Source: DASSBG01 sp963800395 (GTDB taxonomy: Bacteria > Pseudomonadota > Gammaproteobacteria > Xanthomonadales > Rhodanobacteraceae). From it: a stretch of 64,000 nt of DNA. The notes under the pieces were generated by a model, which saw nothing but the letters and a program-made list of their open reading frames with translations, had not been told where the DNA came from and made no database searches. This document shows positions 8,524-15,600 of this stretch, in pieces. Numbering within the stretch: the first letter of the stretch is position 1; every line of letters starts with the position of its first letter. Position numbers and translations under genes: made by a program. Where the stretch lies: contig CAWDBD010000011.1 of NCBI GenBank assembly GCA_963800395.1, forward strand, positions 62,001 through 126,000, given 5' to 3'.

Positions 8524-9407
8524 CAGCCCAGTTCCCGGTGGTAGCTGAGCACATGGCGTTCGCCATCGCGGAATTGCTCGGCCAGCTGTTCGGCCAGATA
8601 CACCGAGCGGTGGCGGCCACCCGTGCAACCGATGCACACGGTCACGTAGCCGCGCTTGTCGTGTTCGAAACGTGGCAGCCAGTTGTTCAGAAACTGGTGG
8701 ATATCATTCTGGAACTGGGCCACCAGAGGCTGGTCGCGGAAGAACTGGCCGACGGCCTCGTCACGACCGCTCAAGGGTCTGAGCGCGGGGACCCAATGGG
8801 GATTGGGCAGGCAGCGCGCGTCGAATACGAAGTCGGCGTCGAGAGGCAGTCCTCGCCGGTAGGCGAACGATTCGAACATCAGGGTGGTGCGGCCGGACCC
8901 GCGGCCGATCTCGGTGGCTATCATGCGCCGCAACTGATGCACGTTGAGTTCGCTGGTATCGACAATCTGGTCGGCGATGGAAGCCAGCGGGCGCAACAGG
9001 CGTCGTTCGGTGGTGATCGCGTCGGGCAGGCGCATGCCGTTGCTGGACAGCGGATGACGCCGGCGGCTCTCCGAGTAGCGCTTGATGAGCACATCGTCAC
9101 GACTGTCAAGGAACAGCAGTTGCACCTGGATATTTTCTGCTGCCAGCTGCGAAAGCACATCCGGCATGTGCTGGAGATCTTCGGAGCGGTTGCGGATATC
9201 GACGCCGACGGCAATCGGCTGCGGCCGATCAGCTGCCCGTTGGGTGAGTTCATGTACCAGGGACGGGATCAGCGCCGTGGGCAGGTTGTCGACACAAAAA
9301 TAGTCGAGGTCCTCCAGCGCGCGCAGCGCGACGGTCTTGCCACCCCCGGACATGCCGGTGAGCACGAGTACGCGGGTGCCTTCATCTTGACTGTCAGCTT
9401 TGTTCAT
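8523..9407 (-). CDS. rapZ: RNase adapter protein RapZ
   Basis: A 294-residue P-loop protein with Walker A GMSGGGKT (residues 18-25), the typical YFCVDNLP that follows, and the C-terminal CIGCTGGRHRSV block that defines the RapZ/YvcJ family. In enterobacteria RapZ guides RNase E to the small RNA GlmZ and so controls glucosamine-6-phosphate synthesis; whether that RNA exists here cannot be seen. It lies 127 bp after hprK and is coupled to the EIIA gene. Confidence 0.95.
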   Translation of the reverse strand: MNKADSQDEGTRVLVLTGMSGGGKTVALRALEDLDYFCVDNLPTALIPSLVHELTQRAADRPQPIAVGVDIRNRSEDLQHMPDVLSQLAAENIQVQLLFLDSRDDVLIKRYSESRRRHPLSSNGMRLPDAITTERRLLRPLASIADQIVDTSELNVHQLRRMIATEIGRGSGRTTLMFESFAYRRGLPLDADFVFDARCLPNPHWVPALRPLSGRDEAVGQFFRDQPLVAQFQNDIHQFLNNWLPRFEHDKRGYVTVCIGCTGGRHRSVYLAEQLAEQFRDGERHVLSYHRELG

Positions 9408-9534
9408 GGGGCAGAACTCGAGAGCCGGGAAATGGTAATGCGTGAGTGGTGGACATCATTTGATCAGGAACGGTGGACAGGAACACAGGGTCACCGCAAG
9501 CCGGGGTTCGGTCGCCCGGTTCTCCATGTTCCCT

Positions 9535-10485
9535 TCACCATGGTGGCAGTTGGCGCATCTGGTGGGCCTGGCGATCGATGAAGGTTTGTGCCGGATCGAT
9601 ACCCTTGCTGCGCAGCATGTGGCTGCGTACAGCAGCCTCTGCCAGCACGGCCAGGTTGCGTCCCGGGGCCACCGGAATGGTCATCATCGGCATCTTCATG
9701 TCCAGCACTTCGCGGTAGCTGACATCGCCGGCCAGACGAGTCATGGCATCCACGTGCTCGCCCTCGGCCAGTGTCTTCAGGTGCAGGATAAGACGCAGAT
9801 ACTTGGATTGCTTGACCGCCGTGTGGCCGAACATCTGCCGTACATCGAGCACGCCCAGGCCGCGGACCTCCAGAAGGTCCTGAAGGATCTCCGGGCAACT
9901 GCCGTCGATGACATCGGGGGAGATACGGGTGAATTCAGGAGCGTCATCGGCCACCAGACGGTGGCCTCTGGTTATCAGTTCCAGTGCCAGTTCGCTCTTG
10001 CCGGTGCCGGCATCGCCGGTGATCAGCACACCGATGGAATAGACCTCCAGAAACACACCGTGCAAGGTGGCCTGGCGGGCCAGCTTGCGGGCCAGATAGT
10101 ACTGCAGCCATGTCAGAATCTCGTGGCCGCGTCGCGCACTGACCCACAGTGGCGTGTCACTTTCCTCGGCCGCTTCGCGCAGGTCGCCGGGGACCGCCTG
10201 GTCCTTGCTGACCAGCAGCACGGTAGGCTCTTGCGCGATCATCTTCTGCACCGCCTTCCAGCGTTGACGCGAATCCAGGCCGTCCAGGTAGGCCAGCTCC
10301 TCACTGCCGACGATCTGCACCCGGTTGGGATAGATGATGTTGAGGTAGCCGACCAGGGACGGACGCCTGCTGCCGGATTTCCCGGGCTCGATGACGCGCG
10401 ACTCACCACGCAGTCCGGCAACCCAGCGCAGGGCCAGGCGTTCGCTGGTCTGGTCAAATAGTTGGCGTGCGGTCAGTCGGTCCAC
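9535..10485 (-). CDS. hprK: HPr kinase/phosphorylase
   Basis: A 316-residue protein with the P-loop GDAGTGKS at 157-164, H142 just before it (LHGVFLEV), and the HprK signature EVRGLGVLDVRQMFG. It phosphorylates and dephosphorylates the serine of HPr. An HPr with a Ser46-type site is encoded in the same operon, so the pair is complete. In proteobacteria this pairing usually serves regulation of virulence or carbon metabolism, not classic Gram-positive catabolite repression. Confidence 0.96.
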   Translation of the reverse strand: MDRLTARQLFDQTSERLALRWVAGLRGESRVIEPGKSGSRRPSLVGYLNIIYPNRVQIVGSEELAYLDGLDSRQRWKAVQKMIAQEPTVLLVSKDQAVPGDLREAAEESDTPLWVSARRGHEILTWLQYYLARKLARQATLHGVFLEVYSIGVLITGDAGTGKSELALELITRGHRLVADDAPEFTRISPDVIDGSCPEILQDLLEVRGLGVLDVRQMFGHTAVKQSKYLRLILHLKTLAEGEHVDAMTRLAGDVSYREVLDMKMPMMTIPVAPGRNLAVLAEAAVRSHMLRSKGIDPAQTFIDRQAHQMRQLPPW

Positions 10486-10660
10486 GAAGGCATCACGAAA
10501 TGGGCTCCATCAGGCATTGTAGGCGGTGAGGCCATTGTGATCCATGCAGCCGGTCCGGGAAGGATTGCAGGATGCGCCTGAGCGAAGCAATACGCCCCAC
10601 GCCGGGCTTGAGTGGCCATGCGTGTTGTTCGCCAGCGCATCCTGCTTTGAGAGCCGAGGC
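10486..10660 (-). other. gap between hpf and hprK where ptsN would be expected
   Basis: This 175-bp interval is too small for EIIA-Ntr (about 150 residues), which commonly sits between hpf and hprK in this operon. I find no ptsN-like reading frame on either strand and no clear hairpin. It may hold an internal promoter, though none is obvious. Confidence 0.6.
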
Positions 10661-10981
10661 TCAGCCGTAGCGTTCCTGGCGCGCTTCGGCCTGGTGGTGG
10701 TCCTTCAGCTTTTCCTTGTGCTTGCGCAGTTGGGCCACCAGCTTGTCGACCATGCCGTCAATGGAAGCGTACATGTCGGACTTGACGTCGACGGCATGCA
10801 GAACCCGGCCGGATGCTGCCAGGGTACCTTCGGCCTTGTGCTCGAGCTTTTCGACAGCAAGGACCACGTTGAAGGAGGTAAGGTTGTCGAACAGGCGCGG
10901 AAACTTCACTATTTTTTCTTCCACGTGTTGACGCAGGGCAGCGGTCACCTCGATTTGATGGCCGGTGATATGAATCTGCAT
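10661..10981 (-). CDS. hpf: ribosome hibernation promoting factor HPF (short form)
   Basis: A 106-residue protein starting MQIHITGHQIEVT with the beta-alpha-beta fold of YfiA/HPF proteins and a charged C-terminal tail. It lacks the long-form C-terminal dimerisation domain, so it is the gammaproteobacterial short HPF that helps form 100S ribosomes in stationary phase. A good AGGAGG-like site precedes the ATG. It lies directly downstream of rpoN, the usual place. Confidence 0.95.
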   Translation of the reverse strand: MQIHITGHQIEVTAALRQHVEEKIVKFPRLFDNLTSFNVVLAVEKLEHKAEGTLAASGRVLHAVDVKSDMYASIDGMVDKLVAQLRKHKEKLKDHHQAEARQERYG

Positions 10982-11097
10982 AAAGGCCTCCTGGGGCGTG
11001 GGTCTGCGGCTGTGGGACAGCCGGTGAGGCGGAATGCCTCGGGAATTTGGACGGCTTCAGGGTGATGCAGTTCCCGGCCGTCATTCGGATTGTTCAG

Positions 11098-12528
11098 TTA
11101 CTCGTGCATCTGCACGCGTTGTGACGAGTTGGGGATGCGCAGTGATTCACGGTACTTGGCCACCGTGCGCCGCGCGACCTGAATGCCATGTTGCTTGAGT
11201 GCCTTGACCAGTGCCTGGTCCGAGTATGGCTTGCGCCGATTTTCGCTGTCCACCAGTTTTCGGATCATGGCCTGAACCGCTGTTGCCGAGGCACTGCCGC
11301 CGTCCTGGGTGCCAACCCCGCTGGAGAAGAAGTATTTGAACTCGAATATGCCGCGCGGTGTATGCAGGTACTTGCGCGTTGTCACCCGCGACACGGTGGA
11401 TTCGTGCATGTCGATGGCTTCGGCCACTTCCCGCAGTACCAGTGGCCGCATGGCCTCCGGGCCGAAATCCAGGAAGGCGCTTTGTGCCCTGACGATGGCC
11501 GTGGCCACCTTGTTGATGGTGTCGGCGCGTGACTCCAGACTCTTGATGAGCCAGCGCGCTTCCTGCAGCTGGCCACGCAGGTAGCTGGTGTCGTCGCGGC
11601 TGGTCTTGCCGATGAGGTCGCAATAATGCTGGTTGATCTCCAGGCGCGGGTTGCAGTCGGGACTCAGCGCCACTTGCCAGCGTCCGTTGCGCTTGACCGC
11701 GTACGCGTCGGGGGAGATGTACTCCACCGGCGTGGTGTCGAAGCTGTACCCCGGCTTGGGGTCCAGGCTGTGAATCAGGTCAACGGCCCCGGGCATCTGC
11801 TCGCGGTCGGCAGACAGGCGTTTTGCCAGCTGGTCAAGGTCATTGCGCGCCAGCAGCTCCAGACCCTCATCGACGATGCGGCGTGCCAGCACGACTATCG
11901 GGTCGTCATCATCAAGCACCGACAACTGCGCGGCAAGACATTCGTGCAGTGTGCGCGCGCCCGCGCCTGTGGGATCAAAGGTGAGCAGGCACTGGCGTAC
12001 CGTCTCGATTTCCTCGGCGCTGACATCGCCGGTGGAACCCAGTGCAGCACGAATCTCGTCGTCGTCGCTGCGCAGGTAGCCATCATCGTCCAGTGCATCG
12101 ACAAGTGCGGCGGCAATAGCCTGCTGACGCGGTTGCAGGCTGCTTACCCCGATCTGCCAAAGCAGATGTTGGTGCAGGTCTTCGCTGGCGCAGCTCTCGA
12201 TGGTCTGCCATGGCTCGCTGCTGCCGTTGGCGCGGCTGGCCGTATCGAATTGCAGCGGTGAGTCGCCAGGGGCGGCGCCATAGTCCTCGATACCGTCCAG
12301 TGCCTCGTCGGCATCAGCGGTCTGTGCTTCCTCGGTTTCATCGACACGCTCGCCCACGCCCGGATCCTCTCCCAGGCCTTCCAGGTCCAGCAAAGGGTTG
12401 GCTTCAGCCATCTGGCGCAGCTCGCTGCCCAGTTCCAGCGTGGACATCTGCAGCAACTTGATGGCCTGCTGCAGCTGTGGTGTCAGAGCCAGCTGCTGAT
12501 GGAGGCGGAATTGCAGGCCTTGTTTCAT
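11098..12528 (-). CDS. rpoN: RNA polymerase sigma-54 factor
   Basis: A 476-residue protein. Region I is the Gln/Leu-rich start (QQLALTPQLQQAIKLLQMS). Region II is acidic (about 60-110). Region III ends with the helix-turn-helix and the RpoN box ARRTVAKYRE near residue 455. It directs transcription from -24/-12 promoters together with ATP-dependent activators. It heads the regulatory operon rpoN-hpf-hprK-rapZ-EIIA-ptsH-ptsI. lptB, the common upstream neighbour, is replaced here by a DUF4139 gene. Confidence 0.97.
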   Translation of the reverse strand: MKQGLQFRLHQQLALTPQLQQAIKLLQMSTLELGSELRQMAEANPLLDLEGLGEDPGVGERVDETEEAQTADADEALDGIEDYGAAPGDSPLQFDTASRANGSSEPWQTIESCASEDLHQHLLWQIGVSSLQPRQQAIAAALVDALDDDGYLRSDDDEIRAALGSTGDVSAEEIETVRQCLLTFDPTGAGARTLHECLAAQLSVLDDDDPIVVLARRIVDEGLELLARNDLDQLAKRLSADREQMPGAVDLIHSLDPKPGYSFDTTPVEYISPDAYAVKRNGRWQVALSPDCNPRLEINQHYCDLIGKTSRDDTSYLRGQLQEARWLIKSLESRADTINKVATAIVRAQSAFLDFGPEAMRPLVLREVAEAIDMHESTVSRVTTRKYLHTPRGIFEFKYFFSSGVGTQDGGSASATAVQAMIRKLVDSENRRKPYSDQALVKALKQHGIQVARRTVAKYRESLRIPNSSQRVQMHE

Positions 12529-12628
12529 GTCGGCACGTTTGTGGGCCCGCCTTCATCCTAACCCCAAGAGGGCACAATGGGGAAGCTGATTGATGGTACT
12601 GCTCACGTTGCAAGGGCCCCAGCGATTC

Positions 12629-14074
12629 TCATTCGTCGCTGGCGGTCCAATGGTAGCGCAGCGCATAGTCGAGTACGGCGGTGCCGTGCGGCGGTACGTC
12701 AAGCTCGAATTCCAGCGTATCGGGGGATTTTGCAGACGGCTTGCTGGATGACGACAGCAGGGTCCAGTGGCGCCAGCGGTTTGGGTGCTCGCGCACCGTG
12801 ACCGTGCGCTTTTGTTCACCGCCATTGGTCAGCGTGATGCGGAATGACTCGTCAAGTGTGTGGCCAGCCTTGTCCAGAGAAAAGGAGGTGCGCTCGCGTT
12901 CGCCGCGCAGGTCAAACGCTGTACCCAGGGCGACGTCCAGCGGACGGCCTTCGGGGGTGTCGGGTACACGCACTTCGCCCAGCAGCTCGCGTTTGCCGTC
13001 AAAGATGCCGGTGACGCGCAGGTAGCCGGCGGGCATGTTGTCGAAGGCCTTGAACTTCAGCCTGCTGGTCACCGTGTTGTCGCCACCGCGATTGAAATCG
13101 CGTGCCAGCTGCGGTTGCGATGGCAGCCAGGCCGACCCGTGCTCGAACACCCGGCTGCGATGACAGTCCAGAGCCTGCTCGGCATACAGTGGCAACTGGG
13201 TGATGCTGTCGTCGGGCAGATCCACCGCTCCGCTCACGGTGTAGCTGCGGTAATCACCCATTGATGACTGTTGCGGGTTGTTCTCGGGGGCGGGTGCCGC
13301 TGCGGCAAATGTGGCGCGCATCATCTGCGGTCGCGGCGCCGAGGATTTGCCAAAGTTGGGCTCGCCCGCGATCAGCTTGAGCGTCGCGGCTTGCCAGCCA
13401 CGACCGCTGCGGTTGGCTATGCTGGCCTGGCTGCGCAGGTTGAGGCGGCAGTGCCCATGGTCTTCAGCAAGCGTGGCGGAGTAGCTGGCGCGCCAGCCCA
13501 TGCCGCTGGTGGGGTAGTCGAGTCTCGCCGTGGCCGGACCGGACTTGCCGGCCGTGACGGTCTGCTGCAGGCGTGTGCCACCGCGAACACCGGTCTGACC
13601 CAGCGAGACCGCTGCGTAGCGGTGTACCAGCATCAGCTTGCCGTCGCTGCCGCGAACAAGCAGCCCGTTGCCGGTGCCCTCCAGGGTCCCGCTGGCGAGC
13701 TGTTGACCACTGTCGCCGTACACCACCACTTTCTCGCCAACAAGGGTGCTCAGCAGGCCGGCCTGCCCGGGCAGCAGTACACGACTGGCGATTCTGCGGA
13801 TATCGTCGCGACCCGGGAAGTACAGATCCAGTGCCTCGGTGTCGATCTGTGCCGGCAGACCATCCAGATTAACGACCTGCTGACCTGAGTCGAGCCTGAT
13901 CTGGCGCGTTTCATGCACCAGCGCGTAGCCGGCGGAGACGCTGCCATGGTCGGCAGCCGAAAAAAGCTGGTCATTGTCGCTGCGATAGATGCTCAGGTCG
14001 GCGGAATCGGCTGCGGTGACTGATGTGCTTGTCATGACGGTCGTGATGGCGAAAGCCAGAAGGGTTGGGGACAT
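12629..14074 (-). CDS. DUF4139 domain protein, secreted
   Basis: A 481-residue protein starting at ATG 14074; the frame is open further upstream to 14197, but that part reads through a repeat and precedes a clean signal peptide (MSPTLLAFAITTVM, cleavage near VTAADS). The mature part is beta-rich. The C-terminal segments GYLRVTGIFDGKRELLGEVRVPDTPEGRPLD and REHPNRWRHW type match DUF4139 proteins found in proteobacterial envelopes; I quote only parts and the function of the family is not established. The gene stands alone, 100 bp from rpoN. Confidence 0.75.
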   Translation of the reverse strand: MSPTLLAFAITTVMTSTSVTAADSADLSIYRSDNDQLFSAADHGSVSAGYALVHETRQIRLDSGQQVVNLDGLPAQIDTEALDLYFPGRDDIRRIASRVLLPGQAGLLSTLVGEKVVVYGDSGQQLASGTLEGTGNGLLVRGSDGKLMLVHRYAAVSLGQTGVRGGTRLQQTVTAGKSGPATARLDYPTSGMGWRASYSATLAEDHGHCRLNLRSQASIANRSGRGWQAATLKLIAGEPNFGKSSAPRPQMMRATFAAAAPAPENNPQQSSMGDYRSYTVSGAVDLPDDSITQLPLYAEQALDCHRSRVFEHGSAWLPSQPQLARDFNRGGDNTVTSRLKFKAFDNMPAGYLRVTGIFDGKRELLGEVRVPDTPEGRPLDVALGTAFDLRGERERTSFSLDKAGHTLDESFRITLTNGGEQKRTVTVREHPNRWRHWTLLSSSSKPSAKSPDTLEFELDVPPHGTAVLDYALRYHWTASDE

Positions 14075-14153
14075 GGCGAGGCAGACTCCGGTCTGGATGA
14101 TGCGACCATGGTAAGCACAGGCCATCTGAACGGTGATCCAATCACCGGGGTTG

Positions 14154-14326
14154 GCCATGCGGGGCGGGTGGTCTGGCGTGGGTCTGGGGTAGTGCATGGC
14201 GGCAGTGGTCCCGCGTCATCCTGCGCAAGGGAGCGTGGCGAGTGCTGTCGCAGGATCCATGCTTCAAACTTGCCGTGCGGGGTGGATTCTGCGACTCCGC
14301 TTCGCTGCGCGCAGAATGACGGGAGG
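14154..14326. repeat. palindromic repeat unit R1
   Basis: First of four units of a composite repeat. Each unit has a GT-rich lead, then hairpin H1 (ATCCTGCG ... CGCAGGAT arms about 30 nt apart), a 24-nt linker, then hairpin H2 (ATTCTGCG ... CGCAGAAT). In this unit H1 lies near 14218-14252 and H2 near 14284-14321. It sits immediately upstream of the DUF4139 signal peptide start. Confidence 0.85.
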
Positions 14327-14327
14327 A

Positions 14328-14498
14328 TGGCTGTGCGGGGTGGGTGGTTTGGCGTGGGTCTGGGTAGTGCATGACGGCACCCGCCTCCCGTCATCCTGCG
14401 CAAGGGAGCGTAGCGAGTGCCGTCGCAGGATCCATGCTTCAACTTGCCGTGCGGCGTGGATTCTGCGACTTCGCTTCGCTGCGCGCAGAATGACGGGG
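14328..14498. repeat. palindromic repeat unit R2
   Basis: Second unit, about 90 percent identical to R1 over lead, H1, linker and H2, in direct orientation. The H1 arms start near 14390 and the H2 arms near 14458. Confidence 0.85.
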
Positions 14499-14605
14499 TT
14501 GGGTGTGCGGGGGGTGGGTGGTTTGGCGTGGCGTGGGTCTGGGTGGTGCATGACGGCATCGGTCTCGCGTCATCCTGCGCATGCGAGCGCAGCCGCAGGA
14601 TCCAT
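14499..14605. repeat. palindromic repeat unit R3, first half (lead and H1)
   Basis: Contains the lead and the H1 hairpin of a third unit (H1 near 14571-14602, with a shortened loop). It breaks off at the GGATCCAT that begins the linker, exactly where the GIY-YIG gene's stop codon starts (14605). Confidence 0.8.
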
Positions 14606-14895
14606 TATTCCCAGTCAGCCGAAAGGTCCCGCCAGTCCGGATTGGTCTTTTCGATCAATTCGATTTTCCATCTTCTGCCCCGGTTCTTGATCTTTTTCTC
14701 CAGCTCGATTGCGCGTGCGATGTCATTGCCTTGTGCGAACCAGACCAGCCGTGTGACCTTGTATTTGTCCGTGAACCCGCCACGCGTGTGTTGCTGGTGC
14801 TCGTGTATGCGACGGCGCAGGTCACTGGTCACGCCCGTGTAGAGGGTGCCGTTGCGCCTGCTTGCGAGGATGTAGACCCAAGCCTCTTTGCTCAT
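14605..14895 (-). CDS. small GIY-YIG nuclease family protein
   Basis: A 96-residue single-domain protein. It has WVYILASRRNGTLYTGVTSD with the two tyrosines of the GIY-YIG core (Y8, Y19), the conserved arginine R27 in DLRRRIHEH, and the glutamate-containing helix AIELEKKIK. This is the size of the stand-alone YhbQ/COG2827-like group. The ATG at 14895 matches the family start; the upstream extension to 15003 is translated repeat. Its function in DNA repair or mobility is not established. It occupies the linker between the two hairpins of repeat unit R3. Confidence 0.88.
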   Translation of the reverse strand: MSKEAWVYILASRRNGTLYTGVTSDLRRRIHEHQQHTRGGFTDKYKVTRLVWFAQGNDIARAIELEKKIKNRGRRWKIELIEKTNPDWRDLSADWE

Positions 14896-14913
14896 GCAAT
14901 CCCATGCTAGCAC

Positions 14914-14957
14914 CTGGATTCTGCGACTCCGCTTCGCTGCGCGCAGAATGACAGGTG
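14914..14957. repeat. palindromic repeat unit R3, second half (H2)
   Basis: Carries only the H2 hairpin (GGATTCTGCG ... CGCAGAATGAC) that would complete the unit begun at 14499. Together with the first half it brackets the GIY-YIG gene on both sides. Confidence 0.8.
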
Positions 14958-15132
14958 TGGCTGTGCGGGGCGGGTGGTTTGGCGTGGGTCGGGGGTAGTG
15001 CATGACGGCACCCGCCTCCCGTCATCCTGCGCAAGGGAGCGTGGCGAGTGCTGTCGCAGGATCCACGCTTCAAACATGCCGTGCGGGGTGGATTCTGCGA
15101 CTCCGCTTCGCTGCGCGCAGAATGACGGGGTT
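14958..15132. repeat. palindromic repeat unit R4
   Basis: Fourth, complete unit in the same direction, nearly identical to R1 (lead, H1 near 15022-15062, linker, H2 near 15089-15127). It ends 27 bp from the stop codon of the thioesterase gene and may also act as its terminator. Confidence 0.85.
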
Positions 15133-15158
15133 TGATCTGCGGAGCGCTTGTCGGACGC

Positions 15159-15590
15159 TCAGCTTGCGGGCGCGGTCTGTATGGCCTTGCGGATCACGTC
15201 GGGCAGCGGTACCGGGGTGCCGGCTTGCGGGTCGATCCATACCAGCACGGTGTGGCCGTCGCAGTACAGCGTGTCGGGCTTGTCGGCGTCGATGATGCGG
15301 TGGCCGACGGTGACCGAACTGCTGCCCAGGCGCTGGCATTCGAGGATCACCTCGACCGAGGCCGGCCAGGTGATGGGCTTGCGGTAGTTCACCTGGGCGG
15401 CTGCCAGCACCGGCGCGCAGTGCGGACCGAGCCAGCTCCTGTCCAGGGTGTTGAGCCAGGCAAGGCGGGCCTGTTCCAGGTAGGTCAGGTAGCGCGCGTT
15501 GTTGACGTGATTGTAGGCATCCATGTCGCCCCAGCGCACTTCGACAGGCGTGTGGAACATGGGTGTGGCGGTGGACTCGGTTGGGCTCAT
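15159..15590 (-). CDS. acyl-CoA thioesterase, hotdog fold
   Basis: A 143-residue 4HBT-type thioesterase. The motif VRWGDMDAYNHVNNARY contains the catalytic aspartate (D24 or D22) and the start of the long hotdog helix. The ATG at 15590 follows a strong GAGGAGA site; longer starts run into uvrA. It lies 10 bp downstream of uvrA and is probably co-transcribed. The acyl substrate is unknown. Confidence 0.87.
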   Translation of the reverse strand: MSPTESTATPMFHTPVEVRWGDMDAYNHVNNARYLTYLEQARLAWLNTLDRSWLGPHCAPVLAAAQVNYRKPITWPASVEVILECQRLGSSSVTVGHRIIDADKPDTLYCDGHTVLVWIDPQAGTPVPLPDVIRKAIQTAPAS

Positions 15591-15600
15591 GCAGTTCTCC

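Noticed and set aside
12629..14197. Longer start for the DUF4139 protein at 14197
   Set aside because: The extra 41 residues are translated from repeat sequence and precede a normal signal peptide at 14074.
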